Part shown: positions 51,701 through 62,727 of the stretch, piece by piece
Layout: each line of letters starts with the position of its first letter
Position numbering within the stretch: position 1 is the first letter of the stretch
Assembly (NCBI RefSeq): GCF_019703515.2
Contig: NC_059373.1
Coordinates: 12,931,281 to 12,995,280 of the forward strand
Origin: Myxocyprinus asiaticus
Taxonomy: Eukaryota; Chordata; Actinopteri; Cypriniformes; Catostomidae
Reading direction: 5' to 3'
Length of the DNA stretch: 64,000 nt
Translations under genes and position numbers: made by a program
Notes under the pieces: generated by a model
Seen by the model: only the letters and a program-made list of their open reading frames with translations
Told to the model about the DNA's origin: nothing
Databases searched by the model: none

Positions 51701-54700
51701 GGTCTGTTTGCTTGGATGAGGATATTGTATTTGATTGAGGATTTTGTTTTGACTGTTAGGCATGCCATTTGGTGGGAGGAGCTACCGGGCTGATTCCTAG
51801 TCAGTTCCTGGAAGAAAAGAGAAAAGCATTTGTTCCTAGAGACTTGGATGGAGCAGGTGATACACTCGAACACACAGAAACACTCACCAGAAGTAGCATA
51901 TACAGTTCTATACAAGTAAACACACTTTAAACAAAGTCCCTTACAAAAACCTACCACAGTGTCACAAAAATATTAAATTTACTGCAGTTTCTGAATAAAA
52001 CTGTAGTAACTTGGCTGCTTAAAGGGATAGTTCATCCAAAAATGAATATTCTTTCATAATTTTCTCACCCTCATGCCATCCCACATGTGTTACTTTCTTT
52101 TGCAGAACACAAATTAAATTTTTAGAAGAATATCTCAGCTCTGTAGGTCCATACAATCAAGTGAATGGTGACCAAAACTTTAAAGCTCCTAAAAGATTTA
52201 TAGTGAAAAAGGAGTTGCATTTTGGTGTGTTCTAACCCAAAGCTAATTGGATCACTTCAGAAGGCAAGGATTGTAGGATAGTTCACACAAAGATGAAAAT
52301 AATCTAATTATTTACTCAAACTCATGAAATCCAATGTGTGTACGACTTCTTCACAAGAAAACATTTGAAGAAAAATATCTTAGCACAGTAGGTCCTTAAA
52401 ATGCAAGTCGATGACGATCTGATTTTTGAAGCTCCAAAAATCACAGGAAGAAAGTCATATACACCTGGGATATCATGAGGGTGAGTAAATAAAAAGATCA
52501 TTTTCATTTTTGGGTGAAGTATCCCTTTAAACCGCTTGAGTCATATGGATTAATTTTATGCTGCCTCTACATACTTTTTGGAGCTTCAAAGATTTGGTCA
52601 CCATTCACTTGCATTGTATGGACCTAGAGAGCTTAGATATTCTTTTAAAAACCTTAATTGTGTTCTGCAGAAGAAAGAAAGTCATACACATCTGGGATGG
52701 GATGAGGGTGAGTAAATGATGGGAGAATGTCATTTTTGGGAGAACTATCCCTTTAAATTGTTTGAAAGGGATCCCATATTAATTTGATATACTATTACAG
52801 TCACAATATCTCTAGTAACTTTGGTTTCTTGGCAAAAATTGTGGTTACCATGGAAATTTCATACAAAACCATTTATTGCCACAACCCAACAGACAATACA
52901 GGTGAAATCCCCTCTAGTGGCCCCTATAGTATTACATAACATTATTTCTCTCTTGCTCTGTCTTGCCTTTTAGGAATCCTGTGTGGAACAATGACTGGGA
53001 AAAAGAAGAAGAAGATGATGTATCTTACAGCTAAGAATTCAGGTAAGCCTCTGATACATTTTTCAGATGTTTAGTTATATGAACTTTAAATAAAGTTTTT
53101 CAAAATCTCATTTGAATTCGATTATCAAAATATGTCTCATCTTGCGTTTTGACTTGACTGATTTAATCCACCAATCCATGTCTGTTTAAACACATTTTTC
53201 TCCCTCTCTTGATTTGTTTTGTTGAAGAATTTGACCGACATGAACTTCAAATCTATGAAGAGGTAGCACGTATGCCGCCATTTCAGAGAAAAACCCTCGT
53301 TCTGATTGGAGCACAGGGAGTGGGCCGTCGTAGCTTAAAAAACAGACTAGTTGTATTACATCCCACCCGCTTTGGTAACACTGTACCACGTAAGTACACA
53401 TATGTACACTCAGTGAAACTCCTACCCACAAAATATCACCAATAACTGAGTGTCTATATAGTAACCCATTTCTCATTTTAACGTTCTCTCTTTCTGCCTC
53501 TGTCTCAATCTCAGACACGTCTCGGCGGCCCCGTGAAGATGAGCGAGATGGTCTGTCGTATAGATTTGTAACACGGTTAGAGATGGAGATGGACATTAAG
53601 GCTGGCCGTTACCTGGAACACGGAGAATATGATGGCAACCTCTATGGCACTAAAATCGATTCCATCCACGAGGTGGTCAATACTGGGCGCACCTGTATTC
53701 TAGATGTCAATCCTCAGGTGAGTAATTTAACAAACTTCTACTCACCAGTTTCCTCTAAGAGGTTTATTGTTGACAGTTAATGCCACATACTATTCATTTA
53801 TTGAATCATAAGTTTTTAAAGGGATTCTTTGTTTACGTAAAACATCAAAATGGAAAACGTTTTTTGGTGCCGCTAGTCGCTCAGAAATGACAAACTTCAC
53901 CTTAAAAGCTTCTGTGTGCAAACAAAGGATATATCTGGTTTATATTCATATTACAAAAGCATAACTGTTTTAATCTTCTCCTGATCTCTCCTCAGGCTCT
54001 GAAGGTGTTGAAAACAGCAGAGTTTATGCCATATGTTGTGTTCATCGCAGCACCAGAGTTTGACACACTGAAGGCAATGCACAAAGCTGTGGTTGATGCT
54101 GGAATCACTACCAAACAGCTCGGAGTGAGTTTTCTGTAAATGATTAGTGCTGCTTGTTTAGGCAAGCTTCTTTATTAATGTTGCTCATACTTTGAGTTAG
54201 TGAACAAATCCCTAAACTAAGTTTTGTTTTGGAACTCGTCCCGTACTGCTTGACCTACGGACATGATACCTGAATTAGTGCAAATTTTTGAAGAGAGGAG
54301 TGCTAGTATTTTCTAAGCCACTGGATTTACTTAATTTTAATTTATAAATTCCACATTTCTTGGGACTAAAATATCATAGAGACTGGGGCGTGGGCTGTTT
54401 TGTCTTTTGGGCTATTAAGCAATCTCCTAGCAACGCCCCAGCAACCACATCAAACAGTGTAGCAACCATTTAGCAGCACACTTAATACCACTCAGAAGAA
54501 CTTAGCAATTGCGTAGTAACATGATAACACCCTAGAAACCACCTAGCAACCACCTGCATCACCCTAGCGTCGCAACAATGGCTTTTGCATGAGCAAGTAC
54601 CATTTACATTTTCTTTAGAAAGTAAAATCTAAAAATCTTGTTTTACAAACGGAATTGATTATTCAGTTCTGGCTTATCTGAAGCCATGTCCACACTAATA

Positions 54701-56725
54701 TGTTTTTGGTTGAAAACACATTGATTTTGCTACGTTTACGCCTCATCCACACTGGAACAGGGATTTCCTCCACTGAAAACTTTTGAAACTTTAAAAATGC
54801 TCTCTAGTACTTTATAAATATACAGTATATAGACCTACAGATGTGCTTGAGGAATTTGTAAAATTTAAAGGAATATTCCAGGTTCAATACAAGTTAAGCT
54901 CAATCAACAGCATTTGTGGCATAATGTTGATTAACATAAAAATGAATTTAGACCTCCTTTTCTTAAAAAAAAAAAAAAAGCAAAGATTTGGGTTACAGTG
55001 AGGCACTTACAGTGGGCTGAATGAATGTGGCCCATTTTGGAGGGTTTAAAGGAAGGAATTTGAAGCTTATAATTTTATAAAAGCACTTACATCAATTCTT
55101 CTGTTAAAACTTATTTGAGCTGTAAAGTTGTTTAAATTGTAATTTTTACAGTCATTTTATGGTTTTAGGGTTTGTAGACATTAAATCGGTCTGGCAACAA
55201 AGTTGTAAAATTGGCTATAACTTTACACAGAAAAGGTTAGTAAGTGATTTTATCGCACTAAAATCATTTTTACATGCATATTGTTTATGTCTTGTGGCTA
55301 TACTTTTGAAACAGTGAGTATTTTAATGTTCAAAATTTGGTCCCCATTCACTTCCACTGTAAGTGCTTCACTAGCCACCAAGTCAGACAGAAGGAAACTA
55401 CAACGGACAGTCAGGACTGCTGAAAGGATTATTGGTGCCCCCCTGCCCACCCTCCAAGACCTGTACATCTCCAGAGTGAGGAAACGTGCAGGTAGAATCA
55501 CTCTGGACCCCACACACCCTGCCCACTCCCTTCTTGAACTGTTGTCCTCTGGCCGGCGCTACAGAGCACTGAGCGCCAGGATATCCAGGCACAAGAATGG
55601 TTTTTACCCTCAGGCCATTTTCCACATGAACAATTAAACTGCCTCAGGACTCCCCCACAGTGCAATAATGTAAATACAAATCTCATGTACATATGTAAAT
55701 TCTCATATTTAATTCAATAACTGTACATACCCGTACCTTGCACATATATCACCACTTGCACATGTACATACATACATCATTGTTATATGTCCTATTATTT
55801 GTATGTCTATTTATACTCTTGCCTTGTTTTATATTCTGTGTCTCACTGTAATGTTCTGTGTGCACTTGTTTCTCCTGTCACCCAAAAAAATTCCTTGTGT
55901 ACGTGAGAACACTTGGCAATAAAGCTGATTCTGATTCTAACTGAGCTTAACTTGTATTGAACCCAGAATATTTAAGTTACGAGCCAGTACATTTGCAAAA
56001 CACAATTATTAAGAAACGATGCCATGACCCTCACAAACTTTGGCAAATCTAGCAACTAATTTTTCTCATAATCACCTATTTTAGCCTATTTACAGCCTGC
56101 ATTTTTTAAAACTTAAAACACCTGACCAATCAGTAATACACTATTAAACTGTCAATTGTCGCAATGTGCATTGGACTATGGAATGCCAAAAGAGACAAAA
56201 ATTAAAAATCACCTTTTAAAGTACACTGTGTTATAAACACACAACTCCTGATCTTCGAGCATATCTGAGGCTGAGATGAAAGTTAGTGGGACCTTTTAGT
56301 TTGTTTCAGTAATATTTAAAGATTTACTTTAGACATGACACACCACAGATGTAATGTTTAAATTAAATTAAATTATAAAGTGTATTTTAGTCCTATATTT
56401 CATTAAAGGATGGCCCCATATGTAGCCACAGAGGTCTGGGCTAAGCCCCGAATATCCACTGACCCCTGGAACCGCCCCTGAATCCGTTACCTACAGATTC
56501 TCTCTTAATTCAAGACATGCTGAAACTATTTCTCTCTCTTTCCCTCAGGATGTGGACCTGAAGAAGACTGTGGATGAAAGTGCTCGTATTCTGCGGGCTT
56601 ATAGACACTACTTTGATCTCATCATTGTCAATGACAACCTAGACTGTGCATTTGAGACACTGCAGTCGGCCGTGGACAAACTTTGCAATGAACCGCAGTG
56701 GGTTCCAGTGAGCTGGGTCTACTGA
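45787..56725 (+). CDS. mpp6: MAGUK p55 scaffold protein 6 (Pals2)
   Basis: Eleven coding exons with GT/AG borders and matching phases: 45787-45903, 46146-46298, 47383-47535, 47748-47975, 51518-51649, 51760-51856, 52974-53042, 53228-53389, 53515-53717, 53996-54124, 56549-56725. They give 539 residues (the human protein has 540). Domains in order: tandem L27 (about 1-115), PDZ (about 128-208, with [10 protein letters not shown] as the carboxylate-binding loop), SH3 (about 218-287, HFDY and NWWQ), a HOOK stretch with five lysines (303-307), and a guanylate-kinase-like domain (about 338-530). Its P-loop reads GAQGVGRRS and lacks the catalytic Lys, so it is a binding module, as in all p55 MAGUKs. 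It ends WVPVSWVY. Role from family knowledge: a scaffold linking membrane proteins, LIN7/CASK-type partners and protein 4.1 at lateral membranes and synapses. MPP6 rather than MPP2 is favoured by sequence and by the npy/gsdme neighbours; the a/b ohnologue was not assigned. Confidence 0.97.
46299..47382 (+). repeat. Pyrimidine-only (TCTYR)n minisatellite in an mpp6 intron
   Basis: The whole intron between coding exons 2 and 3 is composed of variable TCTCG, TCTCA, TCTTC and CTTGT units, giving about 1.08 kb of almost pure C/T on the sense strand. The absence of stops makes a 450-codon open frame rich in Ser, Leu and Phe; this is an artefact. The tract runs straight into the acceptor of exon 3, forming an enormous polypyrimidine run. 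Confidence 0.95.
47976..48837. other. mpp6 intron, 5' part
   Basis: Contains a degraded family A end near 48562-48665 (aaaggaatagttaactcaaa, gcaagcctgtatgacttatt). Otherwise nothing recognised. Confidence 0.5.
48838..51240. repeat. MITE family A copy split by a hAT-type element
   Basis: The left arm starts aaagggataattcacccaaa at 48838 and the copy continues to gagggtga at 49724. It resumes at 51191 with gagggtgagtaaataatgag and ends ttgggtgaactatcacttta. Removing 49725-51190 (plus one octamer) restores a copy close to 34457-35340. It lies in the mpp6 intron between the PDZ-encoding and SH3-encoding exons. Confidence 0.85.
49725..51190. mobile_element. hAT-type non-autonomous element in family A
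   Basis: Flanked by the exact octamer gagggtga (49717-49724, 51191-51198). Ends: acactgacgtgcacagaacg on the left, and agtgacagacacagacctta as the complement of the right. Both are variants of a CAGTGACGTGCACAGACCTT consensus that also appears alone at 18957. The interior has no transposase and holds a (TA)n/(TG)n run near 50997-51042. Confidence 0.8.
52021..52760. repeat. Overlapping MITE family A copies in an mpp6 intron
   Basis: At least two partial copies: one opens aaagggatagttcatccaaa at 52021 and closes gggagaactatcccttta at about 52756. Inside it, 52270-52530 looks like a second, shorter fold-back copy (gatagttcacacaaagatga ... tttgggtgaagtatcccttt). Located between coding exons 6 and 7. 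Confidence 0.8.
53718..53995 (+). other. mpp6 intron between coding exons 9 and 10
   Basis: Ordinary short intron with GT/AG ends; nothing else seen. Confidence 0.6.
54870..55971. repeat. MITE family B, copy 3, split by a LINE
   Basis: Opens ggaatattccaggttcaata and closes tgtattgaacccagaatatt, the family B inverted ends. The left half is complete through the landmark ttccactgtaagtgcttcac. The right half is reduced to the terminus, and a 5'-truncated LINE occupies 55374-55939. Located in the last mpp6 intron. Confidence 0.85.
55374..55939 (+). mobile_element. 5'-truncated LINE with intact ORF tail
   Basis: Encodes about 85 residues of a reverse-transcriptase C-terminus ([46 protein letters not shown]) in one frame up to a stop at 55637. 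A 3' UTR follows, ending aataaagctgattctgattc, the short direct repeat typical of L2/CR1-like 3' ends. Clade not assigned with certainty. Confidence 0.8.
55975..56548 (+). other. Remainder of the last mpp6 intron
   Basis: AT-rich, with a short repeat-like fragment near 56430-56480 (ctaagccccgaatatccact; compare attcggggctgaagccccgg at 20233). The acceptor tccctcag closes it. Confidence 0.5.
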
Positions 56726-56770
56726 GGACACCTTTAAAAGATCACCGTACAAGAGGGTTTGAGCGTGTAT

Positions 56771-56803
<33 letters not shown>

Positions 56804-57725
56804 TGGTATCTGAGGTGATGGATTTGTGGAAGTGAAGTTACGCGTTTGGATTGACCAACCAAATGAGCGTCATCTCCTTTAACCTCACCGATAGCCCCAA
56901 CTTCTCTTTTGTGTACACAATGCAATGGTTTTTTCTACTCAAACTGAAAGGGAAGAGTACTTATTTATTTTAGTATTTGTATGTTTTTAAAGGATATCTT
57001 TCTAATCGTAACATCTTGGGAGTTTGGAGAGAAGAGAAAATAAGGAAAATTAAAGCTGGCCTTGATGAATCCGAGGCCATATTTTTTAATTTATTGTTTT
57101 AGTAATTTATGCATGTGTTTCTGTTTTTCATTTTGTAGACCCTAAACTGTGACTTTGATTTATTCTCAAATGTCTGACTAACCTGACAGTGTAGCAGGCC
57201 AAGGGCTCATATAGAACATTCTAGAACACAATCTAGATCTGAAAACTATGAACCATAAAACTGTTTACATACACCCTCGACTCAACCCTTTTTCAGCCAC
57301 ATAACTTGAACTGTATCATGTGCTTGTCTTCATATCCAAAAGAGATGTATTGAATCTCTTTTCTGCAAAAGTCCATATCAGTGTGTGCAGCTTATTTTAT
57401 AATTAGTCTGTTTTGTAACTTTACATTCACTGAATTTGTATCTGTGTTGTAAAATGTTTGGATGCACATTGTGTCTAATGATTCTCAGTTGTTTTCTTTA
57501 GTGTCCTTTAAGGAACTGAACAAATAGTCCTGTTGCTTTCAGTCATACCTTTTCTGAGCAACCTCTTTCTCTGCATTAAAACATCTGCATGTTTTTCTTA
57601 TATGTAACAAAAATTCTGTCTCAAAATCACACGCCTGCCAAAGTTTCTGTTAATGTGTTTTTGTCACCGTCTCCATGTCATCATGACCTCTACAACAAGG
57701 CAATAAATAAACGGAACATTTTTAC
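56726..57725 (+). other. mpp6 3' UTR and poly(A) signal
   Basis: A (TG)n run of about 12 units lies at 56777-56801. AATAAATAAA at about 57701-57711 is the first strong poly(A) signal after the stop and is followed by a T-rich stretch, giving a UTR near 1 kb. Confidence 0.65.
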
Positions 57726-57729
57726 CCTC

Positions 57730-57866
57730 GGTTCCTCTTTTCCATTTAATAATGATGTAAATACATGATCCCATCAAACACAGAAGCTTTTGGATAAAGA
57801 TTGTCAATATTAAGATTTTATTGAAAATACATATATAAACACATCATAGATAATATGATGAATGAG

Positions 57867-57909
<43 letters not shown>

Positions 57910-58505
57910 TTTCATTATAAAATCAAATTTAATTTCCAGTAAAATATCTGAAAAATTCACAAAAGCCAGGTCCAAATAGCTTCAGTCAAATGGTTTCAAT
58001 AAAGAACTTTGTACATTTATAACACAAATACTCCATGTAAGGTGACTAAGCTTATTACTTAATGTGGATTTAATATTTACAATTACACAGAATAACACAA
58101 AAATCTTTATATTATTCTTAAAAGTATTACGAAGAGACCTGATAAACGGTAGCATCCTTAATGTTATATAAAGAAAGAATAAATGCCATAAATCTAATCT
58201 AAACTTCAATTTCCCCCTGGGGGATGAATAAAGTACCCCATCCTAAACTAAACAAAGGAATTTAAATGCTCTCAGGTGAGCAAAGCCAAGGTTTTCTTCT
58301 TTAAAATAAAGTTTTACTTGTAGGCCTACTTTAAGTTTCGAATGTAAATAACAACAACATCAATCCTTTTAAAATAGAATTGGTAAAAGTTAAGATTCAG
58401 ATTTTTTAAATCTTCGCACATGCATAAAATAATTGTATAGTAGCAGGGAAAATAAATAACTTGGTATTGTGTGTATATGACTTATGAATAAATTATACAT
58501 AAACA
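57730..58505. other. Spacer between the convergent mpp6 and gsdme 3' ends
   Basis: AT-rich, with a (CA)n run at 57879-57902. No gene seen. Confidence 0.5.
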
Positions 58506-58693
58506 TTTATTAAATGCATTTTGTTAGAGAAATATTTGTTATTAGATAAACTGATATAAAAGGAACAAAGATAAAAAAGACAAAGCAAGTACAAATCCAT
58601 CTTTAACATTTCTGTCTAGTTCTAGGGTGTTGTCAGTCAGTATTGAGAACACAAGGAAGATTTCATACATTACACATTTTGACACATCAGCCA
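58506..58693 (-). other. gsdme 3' UTR and candidate poly(A) signal
   Basis: On the minus strand AATAAA (58511-58506) lies about 185 bases after the gsdme stop codon. Alternatives further downstream cannot be excluded. Confidence 0.5.
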
Positions 58694-60456
58694 TCACCAA
58701 ATCTTACTAGCTAAGGACGCAAGGCCATGGATGGCTATACATAAAACCAGCGGAAGGAATCCCTCTCCAGAACTAATTTCAGCAGTCAATATGTTATCCT
58801 TTTTCCTTAACAAAACATTGCATGATTTAAAAAGTTCCACCACTCTGTGAAATTCATCCTCCTTTTGTAAGAAAACAGGAATGGTATCCTTGCAGAGCGG
58901 CAAGCAGTTAGCAGTCAGAAGATTTGCCTAGGTTTACAGAAAAAAACAAAAAAGTACACAATCCAAACATTTACCAAAGTTCATGTGCTATGTGAAAATA
59001 CCTGTTTTCAGACACTTTTCCAGTCATAGAACAAAGAAATAACCACATTAAAGGAATAGTTCACCCAAAAATTTAAATTGTGTCGCTCTAAACCCATGCG
59101 AATTTTAAAGGATGTCTCATTTGCTGATTTCAATACAATGGTGTTTGATAGTGACACTTTAAAGCTTAGAAATTTACCCAAAAGTGTCATAAAAGTAATC
59201 CATGCAACTCATACGTTGTCTTCTGAGTTTTATGAAAGCATACGATAGGTTTTGGTAAGATTACCGAAATTTAAGTTATTAAATATACAGTGAAACTACA
59301 CTATATGGCCAAAAGTTTGTGGATGTCATATGTGCTTGATGAACATTTGATTTCAAAAACCTTAGGCATCAATTTCCCCCTTTGCTGTAATAACAGCTTC
59401 CACTCTTTTGGGAAGGCTTTCCACTATACTGTAAGTAGTAACATGGCTGCAGGGATTTGCTCTCATTCAGACACAAGGCTATCAGTGAGGTCAGGAACTG
59501 ATGTTGGTCGATGGGGCCTGACTTACAGTTGCTGTTCCAGTTCACCCCAAAAGTGATCAGTGGGGTTCAGGTCTGGGCTTTGTGCAGGCCAGTCAATTTC
59601 TTCCACGCCAGACACAGTAAACCATTTCTTTATGGACCTCACTTTGTTCACAGGGGCATTGTCATGCTGGAACAGAAAAGGGCTATCCCCAAACAGTTGC
59701 CACAAATTTGGAAGCACACAAAGCCCAAGCCATTACATAAAGAAACATTAAGATTTTTCTCTACTGGATTTAATGGAGTAACCAAATTCGTTAATTAGAA
59801 GGGGGTGTCCACAAACTTTTGGCCATATAGTGTATATACAGTGAAGTATTTACAGGGAAAATCCTGACTTTAGCCATGGTTCTCCTCAGCACATTCCTGA
59901 GTGCATGCAAAGCTTGTTCACATGTTCATGCAAAAACTTGCGTTGTTCCCGCAAGAACCTGCGCTGTTTTTCCTTATGCAACTTTTAAGCGTGAGCCATT
60001 GTGAACATGCTTCTCTCATGCATGCTCAAAAACACGCATAGGAGAGCTATGACAGAAGTCAAGATTTTCACTGTAAAATAACTTAAAAATCATATACCTT
60101 TAGAAAACTTGATGCATGAGTCGTCGGGAATATGTTTCACGGGTCGTACAGACTACTTTTATGATACTTTGGGATCCTTTTTAAGCTTAACTTTTTTTGT
60201 CAACAGCCATTCTATTGAAATCAGTGAACAGGACATCCTTTAAAATTCCTCCTATTTGTGACTCATCTGAGTTTGGAACAACATGAGGATGTGTAAAGGA
60301 TGACAGAATTTTAATTCTGCTTTAAACCTTTTATTATTTTATTATTTAGAGTTGAATTAGCATTAAACAATGTTGAACTTACTAAATCCTGTAGACTTTT
60401 AAGACCTTCAGAAGTGCAGAAATGTCCTAGCAGGTCCTGTCCAGCATCTGTCAGCT

Positions 60457-60493
<37 letters not shown>

Positions 60494-61468
60494 AAGTGAT
60501 GGGTGTATGATGCAGACGAAAAGAATCTAAAGACTTGCACATAAGATTTGTTTGACTTTGAAGCTTAAGTACTAACCCTCAGTGGCGCTGATCAGCATAT
60601 GCATAGCAATCAGAACTTTTGCATTTGATGAACTTCCATTCTGATGGGATACAGCTGTGTGACAACCATTCTGTGATGATCCGTACATTTCAGATGCCAA
60701 AGGAAGACCATTGTTTTTGGCTGTTGATACCCGAGATCCATTCTGATTGGACAATTCCATTGATGTTGTGGTGTGACCACCCTTTTCAAATGGTTCGCAC
60801 TTCAGCAAGTCTAAAAATGCACCAATGACCTGGCTCTGTTCATCAGACAACTCATTCTTGAAGAAACATGGTGCTTCGCCACTGATTAGCACCTCGAGCT
60901 GAGAAAGACAGAAAGATAAAAAATAAAGTGTTATGAGGAGGAACAAACTCCTTTATAAACAGTGGGGCTACAAAGTCCATTTGTGGGAATGCTTTCAAGC
61001 TATCACTCACCTTATCCATCAAAGCTGATAGGATGCATCTATCCAACAGAATTTGGCTGAACAATTTGAGTAAGCAGGAACAGCACTCAGCAGACAGATC
61101 AGCCAGTAAACAAAACCTCATCTGAACATCTGCAAGTGCTACAAAGAGACCACAAGCACACATACATCTTTCAGAAAACAAAACAAAAAAAATCAGTGGA
61201 TTCATATCCTATATGAAAAATATGACAAGGTCTTTCTAACCAGCCAGATTGTTTTGGGAACTGAAAGGGGAAGTGGGAGAAAAAGGACAATCTAACTTCA
61301 ACTCTTGCAAATATCATGCACTCAAACACATACCTTTCTTCAGGGTACTAAGTGGGGACCCTTCCTTGATCTCTTGTGGTGTCCACAGACCATCCACCTC
61401 AGAGTAACCAGAAAAGGTATTTTGAGAAATGTCATCTGCCTCAATCCCACTAGGCTCAACGCACAAAT
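58694..61468 (-). CDS. gsdme: Gasdermin E, 3' exons (partial gene)
   Basis: Five exons on the minus strand, 61468-61334, 61138-61011, 60898-60577, 60456-60383 and 58927-58694, with GT/AG borders and agreeing phases. They encode the last 296 residues or so. They cover the inter-domain linker and the autoinhibitory C-terminal domain: SPLSTLKKA is the start of the domain (human GPLSVLKQA), AMHMLISATEE the middle helix, and FLPLVLCIAIHGLASLA the end (human FPLLLCITLNGLCALG). The linker has SEVD (61403-61392), a caspase-3-type site at the position where gasdermin E is cut. A segment at about 60760-60630 carries three NQNG/SQNG/HQNG-type repeats not found in the human protein. The N-terminal pore-forming domain is not in the window and should lie beyond 64000. 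Known role: after caspase cleavage the N-part forms plasma-membrane pores. Direction is convergent with mpp6. Confidence 0.92.
59051..60320. repeat. MITE family A copy in a gsdme intron, split by a Tc1 relic
   Basis: Opens taaaggaatagttcacccaa and ends with atgaggatgtgtaaaggatg then acagaattttaattctg, a family A type right arm with a decayed terminus. A deleted Tc1-type element (59299-59832) lies within. Confidence 0.65.
59299..59832 (-). mobile_element. Tc1-type deletion derivative, 534 bp
   Basis: Ends CACTATATGGCCAAAAGTTTGTGG and its complement, with TA flanks (59297-59298, 59833-59834). The minus strand keeps the catalytic C-terminal part of the transposase: FLFQHDNAPV with the second Asp, then SPDLNPTDHFW, where the catalytic Glu is replaced by Asp in this decayed copy. 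The DNA-binding half and the first Asp are deleted. Confidence 0.9.
60461..60488 (+). repeat. (AAT)n microsatellite next to a gsdme acceptor
   Basis: About nine AAT units immediately upstream (minus-strand sense) of the acceptor of the 60456-60383 exon, so the acceptor is preceded by (ATT)n instead of a C/T tract. Confidence 0.85.
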
Positions 61469-61469
61469 C

Positions 61470-62035
61470 TACACTCCAACAGTCACAAAAAACAACAACT
61501 TTCAAACAGAGAAAGTCCAAATACATATACAGCATGTCCACTTTTTTATTATTATTATAAAAAGTAGTTAAAATCAGTGATTCTTAGCCAGGGGTTACTT
61601 AAGCCGTTTCCAAGGGGTACTTGGAAAAATGTTGCTTTGGTAAACCAACAAAACGGGAACTGCGCATAAAAATATTAGGGCAGTCAAAGAGAAGAACTAT
61701 GAATTAAAATACTTACAAAAGTACTAATAGGTTAAAATGACAACTTTTAATTGTGATTCATCTTGTGTGTGTGTAGTTTTTTCCAGTTCTTATTTAGGGA
61801 AAGAAGAAAAAAAAATTTATGTGTGCAAGCTTTATAAATTTGAGTGGATGACACTTGTAGCATAGTATATGTGGTCCTTAGCAAGTCTGTTTTTAAACTC
61901 ACAATAATGATTGTTTTTTGTTTGAAGTAACTTAAATATTTCAAAAGAAAAATAAAACTGTACACTCTCTTACAAATGTATTTTAATACAAACGTTTCGG
62001 CAACAAGCCTTTATCAAGGTACAATTTCCTTACAA
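61470..62035. other. gsdme intron, nothing coding
   Basis: A fragment at 61585-61625 (tagccaggggttacttaagc) resembles a hAT terminus like that at 6279, but no partner end was found. The rest is AT-rich. Confidence 0.4.
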
Positions 62036-62039
62036 TCGT

Positions 62040-62250
62040 GGGGCGGCTGTGGCTCAGGTGGTAGAGCAGGTTGGCCACTAATCGCAGGGTGAGCATTTCA
62101 ATTCCCGGCCCACATGACTCCACATGCTGAAGTGTCCTTGGGCAAGACACTGAACCCCAAGTTGCTCCCAATGGCAGGCTAGCGCCTTGCATGGCAGCTC
62201 TGCTGTCATTGGTGTGTGAATGGGTGAATGAGTCACAGTGTAAAGCACAG
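62040..62250 (+). mobile_element. tRNA-derived SINE, second family
   Basis: tRNA-like head with box A tggctcaggtggtagagcag and box-B-like atttcaattcccggccc. The phrase ccttgggcaagacactgaac follows, then a short body with gtgtgaatgggtgaatg. Non-coding. Confidence 0.8.
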
Positions 62251-62264
62251 TGTAGAGTGGTGGT

Positions 62265-62447
62265 GAAGTGGGCTAAAGCACATAACTGGTATTCAGAAGG
62301 TTGCTGGTTCACAGCCACCACCATTGTGTCCTTGAGCAAGGCACTTAACTCCAGGTTGCTCTGGGGGGATTGTCCCTGTAATAAGTGCACTGTAAGTTGC
62401 TTTGGATAAAAGCATCTGCCAAATGCATAAATGTAAATGTAAAGTGC
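62265..62447 (+). mobile_element. SINE with V-SINE-type tail, direct orientation
   Basis: The body phrase ccttgagcaaggcacttaac is followed by gtaagttgctttggataaaa, gcatctgccaaatgcataaa. Same type as the inverted copy at 4970-5152. It abuts the preceding SINE, and the phrase aaagtgctttggaactgcta after it may be the displaced tail of that SINE, suggesting insertion of one into the other. Confidence 0.75.
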
Positions 62448-62727
62448 TTTGGAACTGCTAAGGTTAAAAAAAGGTGCTATATAAGTGCAATGGAGTAAGT
62501 ATAAATAGAATCAGTCATTACACACAGTGGCATCACAATGGATTTTAGTAATTAGCTAACAAGCCTGTCTCAACCAATTAAAACAATTGAGATACCAGGC
62601 TGATTTGTATGTCATAAGAGACATTACTTAAGCACATTTAAAAACATGATAGAATTATAAATTCTAAAAAGCCCTATACACACACAACAATCAATTGTTT
62701 TAGAGAACTCCCAACCTTCAATTCAAG

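Noticed and set aside
53209..53445. Independent short open frames around 53.2-53.8 kb
   Set aside because: They are mpp6 exons 8 and 9 read past their splice donors.
55281..55637. Host gene of 118 codons
   Set aside because: It is the C-terminal tail of a LINE reverse transcriptase inserted in MITE family B, within an mpp6 intron.
62042..62115. tRNA gene
   Set aside because: SINE head; the acceptor stem does not close and a SINE body follows.
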